Source: JBFXAN01 sp050184225
Lineage (GTDB): Bacteria > Chloroflexota > Dehalococcoidia > CAUJGQ01
Assembly (NCBI GenBank): GCA_050184225.1
Contig: JBFXAN010000009.1
Coordinates: 1 to 64,000, forward strand
DNA length: 64,000 bases
Direction: 5' to 3'
This document shows, piece after piece, positions 34,684 through 42,961 of this stretch (positions are counted from its first letter, which is position 1; each line of letters begins with the position of its first letter). The position numbers and the translations under genes are program-made. Below the pieces are notes generated by a model. The model had not been told where the DNA came from and did not search any database. It saw nothing but the letters and a program-made list of their open reading frames with translations.

Positions 34684-36036
34684 TCAGTCGCTTGGCGTGC
34701 TGCCGGTCCGCGAGTGCGATGCGCCCGAGCCAGTCGCACCGGACATCACCGCTGGCGCCGCGCCACTCCGCACCACCACCTCGACGGGACTCGGCGTGAT
34801 CCGATAGCCGCGCAACTCCGGCATCTTCGACGCGATCAGCCCGGCCACCGCCACGCAGCCGAGTCCGCCGCTGACCACCGCAAACGTCGCGCTCGTCAGC
34901 GCCGCGACCAGCCCCGACTCGACCGCGCCCAGCTGGTTCGACGCGCCGATGAACACCTGGCTGACGCTGCTCACCCGGCCGCGCAGCGCATCCGGCGTCG
35001 CCAGCTGGATCGTCGTGTGCCGCATCACCACGCTCACCTGGTCCGCTGCACCCGTGAGCCCATAGGCCACCAGCGACAGCGGAAACGAACGCGACAGCCC
35101 GAAGATGATCGTCGCCACGCCGAAGGCCGCCACCGCCATCAGCAGAACCCGCCCGGTCCGCTGTACCGGCGGCAGCGCCACCAGGATCACCGCCGTCACA
35201 AACGCCCCCACCGCCTGCGACGACGTCAGCAGTCCGTACCCGCGTGGACCCACTTCCAGGATCTCCTCGGCATAGATCGGCAGCATCGCCACCGCGCCGC
35301 CGAAGATCACCGCCACCATGTCCAGCGTCATCGCCCCAAGCAGCACCTGCCGCCGCCGCACGAACTGCACTCCCTCGACGATCGCGGCGATGCTCACCCG
35401 CCGCCGCTCCCCTTCGGCCGGACGTGGACGCAGGAACAGCAGCAGCACGATCGACGCACCGATCAGCGCCAGGTGCAGCGCGTATCCCGCGCCGACGCCG
35501 CTACGGGCGATCGCGACACCCGCCAGCACCGGCCCGGCGACGAAACCGAGCTGCTGCACGGTCGTGTTCACCGCCACCGCGTTGAGAAACGTCTCCCGCG
35601 GCACCACCAGCGGCAGCAACGCCTGCCGGGCCGGGTTCTCGAAGGACGCTGCCAGCGCGATCACCAGCACGAGCCCGTAGATGAACAGCAACGAGATCCA
35701 GCCGCCGGCCGTCGCCGCCAGCAACAGCGCCGAGCAGCCGAGCGGCACCAGCTGCGCCAGGATCAACACGGTCCGCCGGTTGTAGCTGTCCGCCACCGCC
35801 CCGCCGACGAGACTCATTCCCAACGCCGGGACAAAGCGCACTAGCCCGAGCACGCCGAGTTGCAGCGGTGACCCGGAAATCTCATAGACCTGCCACGCAA
35901 TCACCGCCTGCAGCAGCGTCACGCCGGTGCCGGATAAGACGCGACTGCCGGCAAACCACCGGAAGCTGCCGATGCGGAGGGCGGCGAGTGGGTCATGTCG
36001 GGGTTGCGGTGGAGGGTCCGCTTCCTGATCGTTCAT
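34684..36036 (-). CDS. MFS transporter, EntS-like
   Basis: 450 residues from ATG 36036 (TAGGTG upstream; a GTG lies two codons earlier). About 12 helices. Landmarks: SLVGGAVADSYNRRTVLILAQ near 56-76, the family loop 2-3 region in EntS/MFS_3 form, and ENPARQALLPLVVPRETFLNA near 118-138. MFS_3 proteins export siderophores, drugs or metabolites; the substrate is unknown. The C-terminal tail is Ser/Gly rich and disordered. It diverges from the acyltransferase gene. Confidence 0.87.
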   Translation of the reverse strand: MNDQEADPPPQPRHDPLAALRIGSFRWFAGSRVLSGTGVTLLQAVIAWQVYEISGSPLQLGVLGLVRFVPALGMSLVGGAVADSYNRRTVLILAQLVPLGCSALLLAATAGGWISLLFIYGLVLVIALAASFENPARQALLPLVVPRETFLNAVAVNTTVQQLGFVAGPVLAGVAIARSGVGAGYALHLALIGASIVLLLFLRPRPAEGERRRVSIAAIVEGVQFVRRRQVLLGAMTLDMVAVIFGGAVAMLPIYAEEILEVGPRGYGLLTSSQAVGAFVTAVILVALPPVQRTGRVLLMAVAAFGVATIIFGLSRSFPLSLVAYGLTGAADQVSVVMRHTTIQLATPDALRGRVSSVSQVFIGASNQLGAVESGLVAALTSATFAVVSGGLGCVAVAGLIASKMPELRGYRITPSPVEVVVRSGAAPAVMSGATGSGASHSRTGSTPSD

Positions 36037-36127
36037 CTGCACCTACAACGTGTACCACGAGTCGGACGGGTGAAGCGATCACCCATCACGACCGATGTCG
36101 TGCCAGACGCGGCGTGCGCGTCGAGGT

Positions 36128-36133
36128 TATAAT
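36128..36133 (+). promoter_or_regulatory. Consensus -10 (TATAAT)
   Basis: A perfect TATAAT lies 44 bases before the TTG start at 36172; no good -35 is seen. It would drive the acyltransferase-glycosyltransferase pair. Confidence 0.5.
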
Positions 36134-36171
36134 GTGTAAGGTGCTTCCATTCGATACACGAGGTCCGCCCC

Positions 36172-37203
36172 TTGCCTGCTGACTGTCCCACCCTCACCGT
36201 CGCCTCGGAGCCGTTCGCGCACCTGGAGCAGGATTGGACGGCACTGGCCGGCCGTCTGCCGCGTCCGCTCCCCTTCCACCGTCCCGCCTGGCACCGCATC
36301 TGGTGGTCCCACTTCGGCGACGGACGCGAGCCGCTCTATCTCGCCGTGCGCGAAGACGGTGCCCTCGCCGCTGTCGTGCCGCTCATGCGCGATGGCGACA
36401 CCCTCGCCGTCGCCGGCGACCCGCGGATCTGCGACTACACGGACATCCCCATTGCTTCCGCCGCCTCCCCCTCCCTGCTGACCGTGGTGCTCGATGCCCT
36501 CGAACCGATGCCCTGGCAGACACTCCACCTCTGGGGACTGCCCGAGGATGCGCCCGCATTGGCGATCACCCGCGACTGGGCGGCGTCGCGCGGTCACGAT
36601 GTCGAGATCGACTTCGAGGCCGTCTGTCCGCGCATCGCCCCGCTCGCCGATTGGGACGGCTACCTCGCCTCGCTCTCGAAAAAGGACCGCCACGAGCTCA
36701 AGCGCAAGATGCGCCGCTTCCAGGAATCTGGCAGCGACGTTCGCATCCGCATCCTCACGACGCCCGCCGAGGTCGATGCCGCCCTGGAACCCTTCTTCCA
36801 CCTCCATCGCGTCTCCCGCCACGACAAGGCGGAGTTCATGACCCCGGCGATGGAAGCCTTCTTCCGCGACATGGCCGTGGACCTGGCCGGCGATGACCTC
36901 GTCCGCCTCTACCTGATCGAGGTCGACGAACAACCCGCCGCCGCCCTGCTCGCCTTCCGCAGCGGTGACGAGCTGCTCCTCTATAACAGCGGCTACGACC
37001 CCGCCTTCGCTCAGGCATCCGTCGGCATCGTCTCCAAGGCGATGGCGCTCCAATCCGCCATTGCCGACGGCGTCCGTACATTCGATTTCCTCCGCGGCGC
37101 GGAGCCGTACAAGTACGACCTCGGCGGCACGGACCGCATCGTCCGTCAGTTGTGGGTGAGGCGAAACGATCGGGGAGCGACCGCGGACCATGCATCAGTC
37201 TGA
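36172..37203 (+). CDS. BioF2-like / GNAT-fold acetyltransferase (Acetyltransf_6)
   Basis: 343 residues with a TTG start (GAGGT nine bases upstream). Two tandem GNAT folds: N-part PFHRPAWHRIWWSHFGDGRE near 33-52, C-part SLSKKDRHELKRKMRRF near 168-184 and the end FLRGAEPYKYDLGG near 304-317. These are the signatures of the BioF2-like/FemAB-related group tied to envelope polysaccharide synthesis. A glycosyltransferase gene starts 44 bases downstream, so both probably act in surface glycan or thiol-conjugate synthesis. Confidence 0.82.
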   Translation: MPADCPTLTVASEPFAHLEQDWTALAGRLPRPLPFHRPAWHRIWWSHFGDGREPLYLAVREDGALAAVVPLMRDGDTLAVAGDPRICDYTDIPIASAASPSLLTVVLDALEPMPWQTLHLWGLPEDAPALAITRDWAASRGHDVEIDFEAVCPRIAPLADWDGYLASLSKKDRHELKRKMRRFQESGSDVRIRILTTPAEVDAALEPFFHLHRVSRHDKAEFMTPAMEAFFRDMAVDLAGDDLVRLYLIEVDEQPAAALLAFRSGDELLLYNSGYDPAFAQASVGIVSKAMALQSAIADGVRTFDFLRGAEPYKYDLGGTDRIVRQLWVRRNDRGATADHASV

Positions 37204-37247
37204 TCGCGTCCGCAACGTGCCCGTCGTTTCGAAAGGGGTGGTGGAAC

Positions 37248-38540
37248 ATGACAACAACTGATATTCCCTGTCCGCGTCCACGGATCGCATTGATCAGCGC
37301 GCACACGTCGCCGCTCGCCACGATTGGCGGCCGGCAGACGGGCGGCATGAACGTCTATGTCCGCGAGACCGCGGCCGAGCTGGCGCGTCTCGGTCACGCC
37401 GTCGATGTCTTCACCCGCGACGACGGCTCGATGCCGGCGATCCAATCACCCGCGTCCGGTGTGCGTGTGATCGCCCTGGAAGCGGGACCGTGCGCTCCGG
37501 TCGAAAAAGAAGACCTGCCCCAGCATCTGCCCGGCTTCCTCAACGCCCTCCGCGCCTTCCGCGAGCGCGAGGGGTTGCGCTACGGCGCCGTCCACTCCCA
37601 CTACTGGATGTCCGGCTGGGTCGCCCGCCACCTGCAACGCCTCTGGGATGTGCCCCACATCGCCATGTTCCACACCCTCGGCGAGGTCAAGCGCCGTGCC
37701 CGCGTCGAAGAGCGCGAGTCCGACTACCGCATCGAAACCGAGCGCGCGGTCGTCGCCACCGCCGACCGGATCGTCGTCGCCAGCACCCACGAGAAGGGAC
37801 AACTGATCCGCCTCTATGGAGCCGCCGACCAGCGTGTCGCCGTCATCCCCTGTGGCGTCAACCTCGACCGCTTCCGCCCGCAGGACAAGGCATCTGCCCG
37901 CGCCGCCCTCGGTCTGCCCCAGGAGCGCGACATCGTCCTCTTCGTCGCCGCGCGCCTGGAGCCGCTCAAGGGCCTCGAGATCCTGATCGACGCCGTCGCC
38001 GAACTGGAAGACTCGACGCCGGACCTCGTCATCGTCGGCGGCGACCAACGGGCGTCATCCTATGTCGCCGGACTCAAAACCCAGGCCGAACGTGCCGGCC
38101 TCGGCGACCGCGTCCGCTTCGCCGGCGCCGTCGCCCAGGAGTCGCTGCCCGACTACTACAGCGCCGCCGACGTCTGCGTCGTGCCGTCCTATTACGAGAG
38201 CTTCGGCCTCGTCGCGCTCGAAGCGATGGCCTGCGGCACCCCCGTCATCGCCTCCCGCGTCGGCGGCCTCACCGGCACCATCCGCGATGGCGAGAGCGGC
38301 TACCTTATCCCCTGGCGCTGCCCCCAGCCCTTCGCCGACAAGATCGACCTGCTCCTCACCAACGACGAACTCCGCCGCGCCCTCGGCGCCGCCGCCGAAG
38401 AACGCGCCCAGCGCTTCCACTGGTCCGCCGTCGCCGAAGAGCTCTCCACCCTCTACTGCCAGACGATCGACGAACGCGCTGCCGAAGGCTGCCATCCCGC
38501 CGGCGCCGGTGCCACTGCCCCCGTCGCCTGCCACGCATAA
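37248..38540 (+). CDS. Family 4 glycosyltransferase (MshA/sucrose-phosphate-synthase-like)
   Basis: 430 residues from ATG 37248. GT-B fold: N-domain start IALISAHTSPLATIGGRQTGGMNVYV near 13 with the donor/acceptor GG loop, HSHYWMSGWVARHL near 121 and C-domain EPLKGLEILIDAVAEL near 233, then the E(x7)E motif YYESFGLVALEAMACGTPVI near 318-337. MshA (mycothiol), SPS and TuaC-like enzymes share these features. The context with a BioF2-like acyltransferase favours a surface glycan; mshA is not excluded because GRQTGGMNVYV matches it well. Confidence 0.87.
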   Translation: MTTTDIPCPRPRIALISAHTSPLATIGGRQTGGMNVYVRETAAELARLGHAVDVFTRDDGSMPAIQSPASGVRVIALEAGPCAPVEKEDLPQHLPGFLNALRAFREREGLRYGAVHSHYWMSGWVARHLQRLWDVPHIAMFHTLGEVKRRARVEERESDYRIETERAVVATADRIVVASTHEKGQLIRLYGAADQRVAVIPCGVNLDRFRPQDKASARAALGLPQERDIVLFVAARLEPLKGLEILIDAVAELEDSTPDLVIVGGDQRASSYVAGLKTQAERAGLGDRVRFAGAVAQESLPDYYSAADVCVVPSYYESFGLVALEAMACGTPVIASRVGGLTGTIRDGESGYLIPWRCPQPFADKIDLLLTNDELRRALGAAAEERAQRFHWSAVAEELSTLYCQTIDERAAEGCHPAGAGATAPVACHA

Positions 38541-38602
38541 CCGATCACCCCGGCGCTCGCTGCGGTGTGGAGGCTGAACCCTTCACGCCGCTATAAATCA
38601 TC

Positions 38603-38632
38603 TTGACCCGCTCATAGTGGCCACGGTACATG
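38603..38632 (+). promoter_or_regulatory. Promoter candidate for the DUF1508 gene
   Basis: TTGACC at 38603-38608 and TACATG at 38627-38632 are separated by 18 bases. It lies about 110 bases before the start at 38740. Confidence 0.4.
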
Positions 38633-38739
38633 TAGATGCGTGCATGACGGAGGCTGTGCCTCTCGAATCGAGGACACCTGCCCGGTGGTCCGGTCAGCTG
38701 TCCGGCGACCAGTCAAGCCAAAGAAAGTGGAGGCAGATG

Positions 38740-38922
38740 ATGGCCGGCAAGTTTGAAGTCTATCGGGATGCGAAAAGCGAGTATCGCTGGCGGCTGAAGG
38801 CGACGAACGGCCAGACGATCGCCACGTCTGGCGAAGGCTACAGCAGCAGGCAAAGCTGCCTCAATGGGATCGAGTCGGTAAAGTCGAACGCGCCGGAGGC
38901 GGAAGTCGTCGAAAATAGCTGA
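38740..38922 (+). CDS. DUF1508 (YegP-like) small protein
   Basis: 60 residues from ATG 38740 (GTGGAGG six bases upstream; a second ATG directly before). It is one DUF1508 repeat: KFEVYRDAKSEYRWRLKATN, NGQTIATSGEGYSSRQSCL, GIESVKSNAPEAEV. Often found in two tandem copies, here one. YegP-type proteins are small cytoplasmic beta-rich proteins of unknown function, linked to stress in some species. Confidence 0.9.
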   Translation: MAGKFEVYRDAKSEYRWRLKATNGQTIATSGEGYSSRQSCLNGIESVKSNAPEAEVVENS

Positions 38923-39134
38923 CACTATCCTTGAAGAATCGCTTCGCGACAACAACGGCGTCGCGGCCGGCCCCGCATCAGCACCCACCAGCGAGCACCG
39001 CACACCCCGGCACAACCGAAGAACAAGGTCCGAAGCGCGGCGAATCGGCCCGTCCCACCGTCAGCACGTGTCGTGGAGCCGGTTTCGCTCTACGCCTTTC
39101 GGCATCTGCGGCGATTGCACATGCCCTCGGAGCC

Positions 39135-39260
39135 GCCCTCCGGCCCGAGGGCGATGATCCAGCCGGCGCGCGCCATCACCGCCTGGTGATGCCCGATCAC
39201 GATCACCGACATGCCGCCAGTCGACCAGCCGGTCCAGCACCCCGAGCCGCTGCTCGTCCC
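39135..39260 (-). pseudogene. Fragment A of a UvrA-like gene (ATPase 2 D-loop/H-loop region)
   Basis: On the minus strand the frame reads MSVIVIGHHQAVMARAGWIIALGP, matching SVIVIEHHQAVMAHADWIIDLGP of the UvrA-like protein encoded at 61749-64000. DNA aligns with about 61850-61974. Codons upstream and downstream do not continue the homology. The invariant Glu before HH is Gly here. The rest of 38923-39437 holds no supported gene apart from the merR promoter. Confidence 0.85.
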
Positions 39261-39400
39261 TCCGCCCGTCAAGGGCGCGCAGGTGCCGCTCGCGGACGGC
39301 CTCGTAGCGCGCACGTGGCACTTCACATTCGGCGACGGCATCCACCCGTCGATGCTACTCCGCGGCTCAAGGGGGACCGGAATCAGTTACGTCCGGGGCA

Positions 39401-39431
39401 TTGACCTTGCAGTGACTGCAAGGTATAGGCT
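39401..39431 (+). promoter_or_regulatory. MerR-type promoter with palindromic operator
   Basis: -35 TTGACC (39401-39406) and -10 TAGGCT (39426-39431) are 19 bases apart, the long spacer of MerR-activated promoters. A perfect 19-bp palindrome CCTTGCAGTGACTGCAAGG (39405-39423) fills the spacer. Transcription would start at about 39438, on the ATG itself, giving a leaderless mRNA. Confidence 0.75.
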
Positions 39432-39437
39432 TGCCGC

Positions 39438-40286
39438 ATGAACGTTTCTGATCTTGCGCGCAGTGCCGGTCTTTCGCCCTCCGGGGTGCGCTGGTACGAA
39501 GCGATTGGCGTGCTTCCCGCGGCGGCGCGGCGCCAAAACGGTTACCGCGAGTATTCGGCGCACGACCTTCGGCTTCTCCAACTGGTCGCCTCGCTCCGGC
39601 GCCTGGGGCTTCCGCCGGCGGAAGCCGGACGGCTTGCGCGCCTTTGCCTGGAACGCGGCCCATTGGATCGCGAGGTGCCGGCGGCCCTCGCCGATCATCG
39701 CCAGGCGATTGCCCGTCAGCGCCAGGAGCTGGACCGCCTCGAATGGGAGCTTCGCGACCTCGAGGCGACCATTACCAGCACGCGGCCTCACGCTGACGAC
39801 CGAGGAGCGGGCCAACCATCGCCGATCTCGGTTTTGTTCCTCTGCAACGGGAACTCGGGGCGCAGCCAGATGGCCGAGGCACTGCTCCGGCGGCATGGTG
39901 GTCCAGGGTTCGCGGCGTCTTCCGCCGGCATCAGCCCACGCGGCCTCAGCGATTTCGCCGTGCGGGTGCTCTCCGAGATTGGCATCGACTGGAGCGCCGC
40001 CCGGTCCAAGTCCGTCGAAGAGTTTGCCGGGCAGCGGTTCGATTACGTGGTGACACTCTCCGATGCTGCCCGTGAGCAATGCCCTGAATTGCCAGGCCCG
40101 CACAACTCGCTGCACTGGCGGATCGACGATCCGGCCGATGCTGATGGGGCTGACGCTGCTCGTCTGGAGGCGTACCGGCAGACGATTGGCGAGCTGACGC
40201 TACGACTTCGGCCGTTCATCGAACTGGCCGCCCAGACCGCCGGCATCGCGCCGCGGAACTCAACGAAGGTGAAAGCTCATGGATAA
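39438..40286 (+). CDS. MerR-type regulator fused to an ArsC/LMW-PTP-like domain
   Basis: 282 residues. The first part (1-70) is a MerR winged helix (VSDLARSAGLSPSGVRWYEA), followed by a coiled-coil (about 76-112) with QRQELDRLEWELRDLEATI. The second part (129-265) is an LMW phosphatase/arsenate-reductase domain with CNGNSGR at 136-142 (CX5R P-loop) and DDPADADG near 231. The Cys usually found in the VCD-like loop of thioredoxin-linked ArsC is Ser (TLSD), while the later Cys (CPELPG) is kept. The fusion could make an arsenate/phosphate-sensing regulator. It is followed by an overlapping VOC gene. Confidence 0.85.
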   Translation: MNVSDLARSAGLSPSGVRWYEAIGVLPAAARRQNGYREYSAHDLRLLQLVASLRRLGLPPAEAGRLARLCLERGPLDREVPAALADHRQAIARQRQELDRLEWELRDLEATITSTRPHADDRGAGQPSPISVLFLCNGNSGRSQMAEALLRRHGGPGFAASSAGISPRGLSDFAVRVLSEIGIDWSAARSKSVEEFAGQRFDYVVTLSDAAREQCPELPGPHNSLHWRIDDPADADGADAARLEAYRQTIGELTLRLRPFIELAAQTAGIAPRNSTKVKAHG

Positions 40287-40662
40287 CACCGTCCACGTCC
40301 GTTATATGGTCCGCGATGTCCCCGCGGCGGTCGCGTTCTACACAGCCAACCTCGGCTTCACGCCCGAAGGTCCCCAATCGCCGGCGTTCGCGGCAGTTCG
40401 CCGGGGCAACCTGCTCCTGATGCTCAGTGGCGCAGCGAGCTCCGCCGCTCGCCCGATGCCGGACGGCCGGCAACCGGAGCCAGGCGGCTGGAACCGCATC
40501 CACCTGATCGTCGATGACGTCGAAGCTGAAGCAGCGAGGCTCCGCGCGGCCGGAGTGCCGTTCCGCAACGAAGTTATCCACGGGCCAGGCGGCGCCCAGA
40601 CGGTGCTCGATGACCCTTCGGGAAACCCGGTCGAGCTCTTCCAGCCCGCCGGTACGTGGTAG
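40279..40662 (+). CDS. VOC-family protein (glyoxalase/bleomycin-resistance fold)
   Basis: 127 residues; the ATG overlaps the preceding stop by eight bases, so the two are coupled. Two beta-alpha-beta-beta-beta units: HVRYMVRDVPAAVAFYTANLGF near 6-27 and IHLIVDDVEAEAARLRAAGV near 74-93, with a closing DPSGNPVELFQPAG. The metal ligands typical of this fold appear as His6 and Glu in NPVELF. It may detoxify an organoarsenical, a xenobiotic or a reactive aldehyde, given the ArsC-like regulator next to it. Confidence 0.87.
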   Translation: MDNTVHVRYMVRDVPAAVAFYTANLGFTPEGPQSPAFAAVRRGNLLLMLSGAASSAARPMPDGRQPEPGGWNRIHLIVDDVEAEAARLRAAGVPFRNEVIHGPGGAQTVLDDPSGNPVELFQPAGTW

Positions 40663-40684
40663 GGTGCCGCGTCCGCCTCTCGAG

Positions 40685-40885
40685 GTGAGCCGATCCGACG
40701 ACTCCGAGGTGCACGTCCGCCACCTGAGCTTTCGCACCGACGACGTCGACAGCGCACACGAGACGTTGGTCGAAGCGGGCTTGAAGGTCAGCGAGTCACC
40801 GCGCCGCCGCGACTTCGCCCGAATGTACACGTCGTTTCTCAAGGACTCGGGTGGCTTCGAAGTCCAGCTCGTCAAATGCGACTGA
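40685..40885 (+). pseudogene. VOC C-terminal half (fragment)
   Basis: A 66-codon frame from GTG 40685 has VHVRHLSFRTDDVDSAHETL and ends SGGFEVQLVKCD, which is a second VOC half-domain without its first. It follows 22 bases after a full VOC gene. It may be a remnant of a duplicated VOC gene. Confidence 0.7.
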
Positions 40886-40933
40886 GATGGACGAGCGAAT
40901 CCTGGGTTCACTCAGTCACGTAGAGGTAACCCC

Positions 40934-41197
40934 ATGTTCGCGGACTACCGTGAGGAACTGTTGCACGCCCGCTGCTCCGACCTCCGGGTTTTGGCCCGCG
41001 ACATCAAGCAGCGGATGGAGTGGGAGCGGCTCTTCCAGATCGACCGCCGGGAATGTCCGCTGAGGACGGTGAAGGGAAGTCTGCAGATCGCTCGATGGCT
41101 GATCGCTCGAGTGCCGCGCTGCCGCACGCCGCGGCGATCGGGAAGCACTTCGGCTCTCCCCAGCAATCTGCTCCAAGGGAACCAAACGGAGGCCTGA
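40934..41197 (+). CDS. Unrecognised 87-residue ORF
   Basis: ATG 40934 is preceded by GAGGTAA. The first part (MFADYREELLHARCSDLRVL, then ARDIKQRMEWERLF) looks protein-like and helical; the second is Arg/Ser rich without structure. It may be an abridged gene like its neighbours. No family is recognised. It is followed by a VOC remnant after three bases. Confidence 0.35.
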   Translation: MFADYREELLHARCSDLRVLARDIKQRMEWERLFQIDRRECPLRTVKGSLQIARWLIARVPRCRTPRRSGSTSALPSNLLQGNQTEA

Positions 41198-41200
41198 AGA

Positions 41201-41463
41201 TGCCAGTATCCGTTCGCTCCATCGTTGAGGACGTCGACACCGCAATTCCTTCCTCCACCGAGATGCTCGACTTCAAGGTTGACAGCATCCGGGGCCGGGA
41301 TTCGCCAGCCTCTCACGAGGTGATCTGCGCCTGCAACCCGTGGAGCTGTTCCAGTCCGCTTCGTCTCCTTCATCGCTCCACGGCTGTAGGTGGCGCTCGC
41401 GGAGACCAAGAACAGGCACGCCCGGACTGTCAGCGGCGGGCCTGCAGGAGAGAAACGAGGTGA
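41201..41463 (+). pseudogene. Abridged VOC-family gene
   Basis: Starts properly with GGAGG seven bases before ATG 41201 and reads VRSIVEDVDTAI then STEMLDFKVD, a VOC N-terminus. The middle of the domain is missing. At about 41335 the other frame resumes with NPVELFQSA, the VOC C-terminus, so an internal deletion with a frameshift is the simplest reading. The tail (LLHRSTAVGGARGDQEQARP) is out of frame. Confidence 0.75.
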
Positions 41464-41466
41464 CCG

Positions 41467-42309
41467 ATGCTCACACCTATCGCCGAGCGCGCGTACGCGC
41501 GGCCCGAGCTTCTTGCCGAAACTGGTTGGCTCGCGGATCGGCTGGCGGACCCGCGCATCCGCGTCGTCGATGCGCGAAGCGAGCGCGAGTACGGGGCGGG
41601 GCACATTGCCGGCGCCGTTCACCTCGATGGCTTTGGCAGCAGCATCCCCCGCGCCGAGAACGGCGACATGGGTTCGCCGGAGGAATTCGCCCACCTCGCC
41701 GGCGGCCTGGGGATCGACAACGCCACCACGGTCATCGTCTACGACACGCCGAGCCAGCGGATGGGGATGGTGGCGTGGACCTTCCTCTATTACGGGCATG
41801 CGGATATCCGCATCCTGGACGGTGGCATCGCGAAATGGCTCGCCGAGGGCCGGGCGCTCGATACACAGCGAGCAGCGTGGCCGACGGCCACCTACGTGGC
41901 GAGGCCGGTGGAAGCGGTCTCCTGCTCACTCGAGCAGGCGAAGGCCGGTGTGGGACGCGATGACTTCGTCTTCTGGGACACCCGCTCGGACGATGAATAC
42001 GCCGGGAACGCGACCGCGGGCTTCGGCTCGGTCCCTCGCCCGGGGCACATCCCGGGGGCTGCCCATCTGGAGTGGACCGCGTTGCTCGACCCGGATAGCC
42101 GGACGCTCAAGCCGGCCGCAGAGCTACGGCAGTTGCTGGAGGCGCGGGGTATCACGCCGGACAAGCAGGTGGCCGGCTACTGCCAGGGCGGTGCCCGCGG
42201 AGCGCTTGGTGCGGTCGTGCTGCGGGTGCTCGGCTACGACCGGGCGCAGGCGTACGCGGGCTCCTTCCTGCAATGGTCGAACCAGCCGGACACGGTCGTG
42301 GAGCGCTAG
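41467..42309 (+). CDS. Thiosulfate/mercaptopyruvate sulfurtransferase (tandem rhodanese)
   Basis: 280 residues; ATG 41467 follows GAGGTGA. Two rhodanese domains: the inactive first (VVDARSEREYGAGHIAGAVHL near 33-53) and the catalytic second with FWDTRSDDEYAG near 173-184 and active-site loop CQGGARGA at about 238-245 (nucleophile Cys238). CQGGAR differs from CRKGVT of rhodanese and resembles the C-x-G-x-R thiosulfate type. It transfers sulfane sulfur to cyanide or thiols in the cytoplasm. Confidence 0.9.
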   Translation: MLTPIAERAYARPELLAETGWLADRLADPRIRVVDARSEREYGAGHIAGAVHLDGFGSSIPRAENGDMGSPEEFAHLAGGLGIDNATTVIVYDTPSQRMGMVAWTFLYYGHADIRILDGGIAKWLAEGRALDTQRAAWPTATYVARPVEAVSCSLEQAKAGVGRDDFVFWDTRSDDEYAGNATAGFGSVPRPGHIPGAAHLEWTALLDPDSRTLKPAAELRQLLEARGITPDKQVAGYCQGGARGALGAVVLRVLGYDRAQAYAGSFLQWSNQPDTVVER

Positions 42310-42385
42310 CCTCGCGGCCCAGATGAAGGTGTCGCTCCGGTTGTGACCGCGTCGTTCCGCCTCAGAGCGAAGCACCAGTCGTGCG

Positions 42386-42823
42386 TCACGGCCGGGCGCG
42401 GAGGGCCGATTCGATCTGGCGGATGTGGTTGCGGAGGTGCCTGACATACTTGCCGAGGGCCAGGCGCACCTCCGCATCATCGCGGGTGAGCGAGTCGCGG
42501 AGCACGGCGTGGGCGGAGTCCCATTCGGCAAGGACTTCGTCCGCGGTTGGGGTCGCATCGAACCGGAATGCGCTGAATCGCTTGTGCTTCCAGAGACCCG
42601 GCGGAGGATAGCCAAGTGGGCTGAAGGACACCCCGCCGGGCGTGAACCGGCCGAGGCCCTGCTCATTGAAGAGCAGGTGGCGCAGGTTCTCAATCACCGA
42701 CCACTTTCCGTTCGCGGAATGGGAGAGGACGGCGGGATCCCTTCCGGCCAGGAGCGCCCGGAGGCGGTCATGGTCGGCATCCATCATTTCGAGCAGTTCC
42801 GTGGCAGTGCCCTCGGGAATCAT
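42386..42823 (-). CDS. DinB-like four-helix protein
   Basis: 145 residues from ATG 42823. Helical throughout, with the DinB/YfiT pattern: LLEMMDADHDRLRALLAG near 9-26, GKWSVIENLRHLLFNEQGL near 37-55 and YVRHLRNHIRQIESAL near 125-140, containing the metal-binding His at helices 2 and 4 (RHLLF, RNHI). DinB-fold proteins bind Ni/Zn and include bacillithiol/mycothiol transferases; here it may conjugate thiols to xenobiotics. It faces the rhodanese gene tail-to-tail. Confidence 0.8.
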   Translation of the reverse strand: MIPEGTATELLEMMDADHDRLRALLAGRDPAVLSHSANGKWSVIENLRHLLFNEQGLGRFTPGGVSFSPLGYPPPGLWKHKRFSAFRFDATPTADEVLAEWDSAHAVLRDSLTRDDAEVRLALGKYVRHLRNHIRQIESALRARP

Positions 42824-42961
42824 GCCGGACAGCGTACCAGATCCAGCGTCCGGCACTGACGGCGTGCGTCCCGCGGTGCGGGCGGGCGTCGGCGTAGGCC
42901 GCGAGGTGCGCGACGTCGGCAAGATGGAGGCCACCTCACCGTGCGCGACGCACCCCGACGA

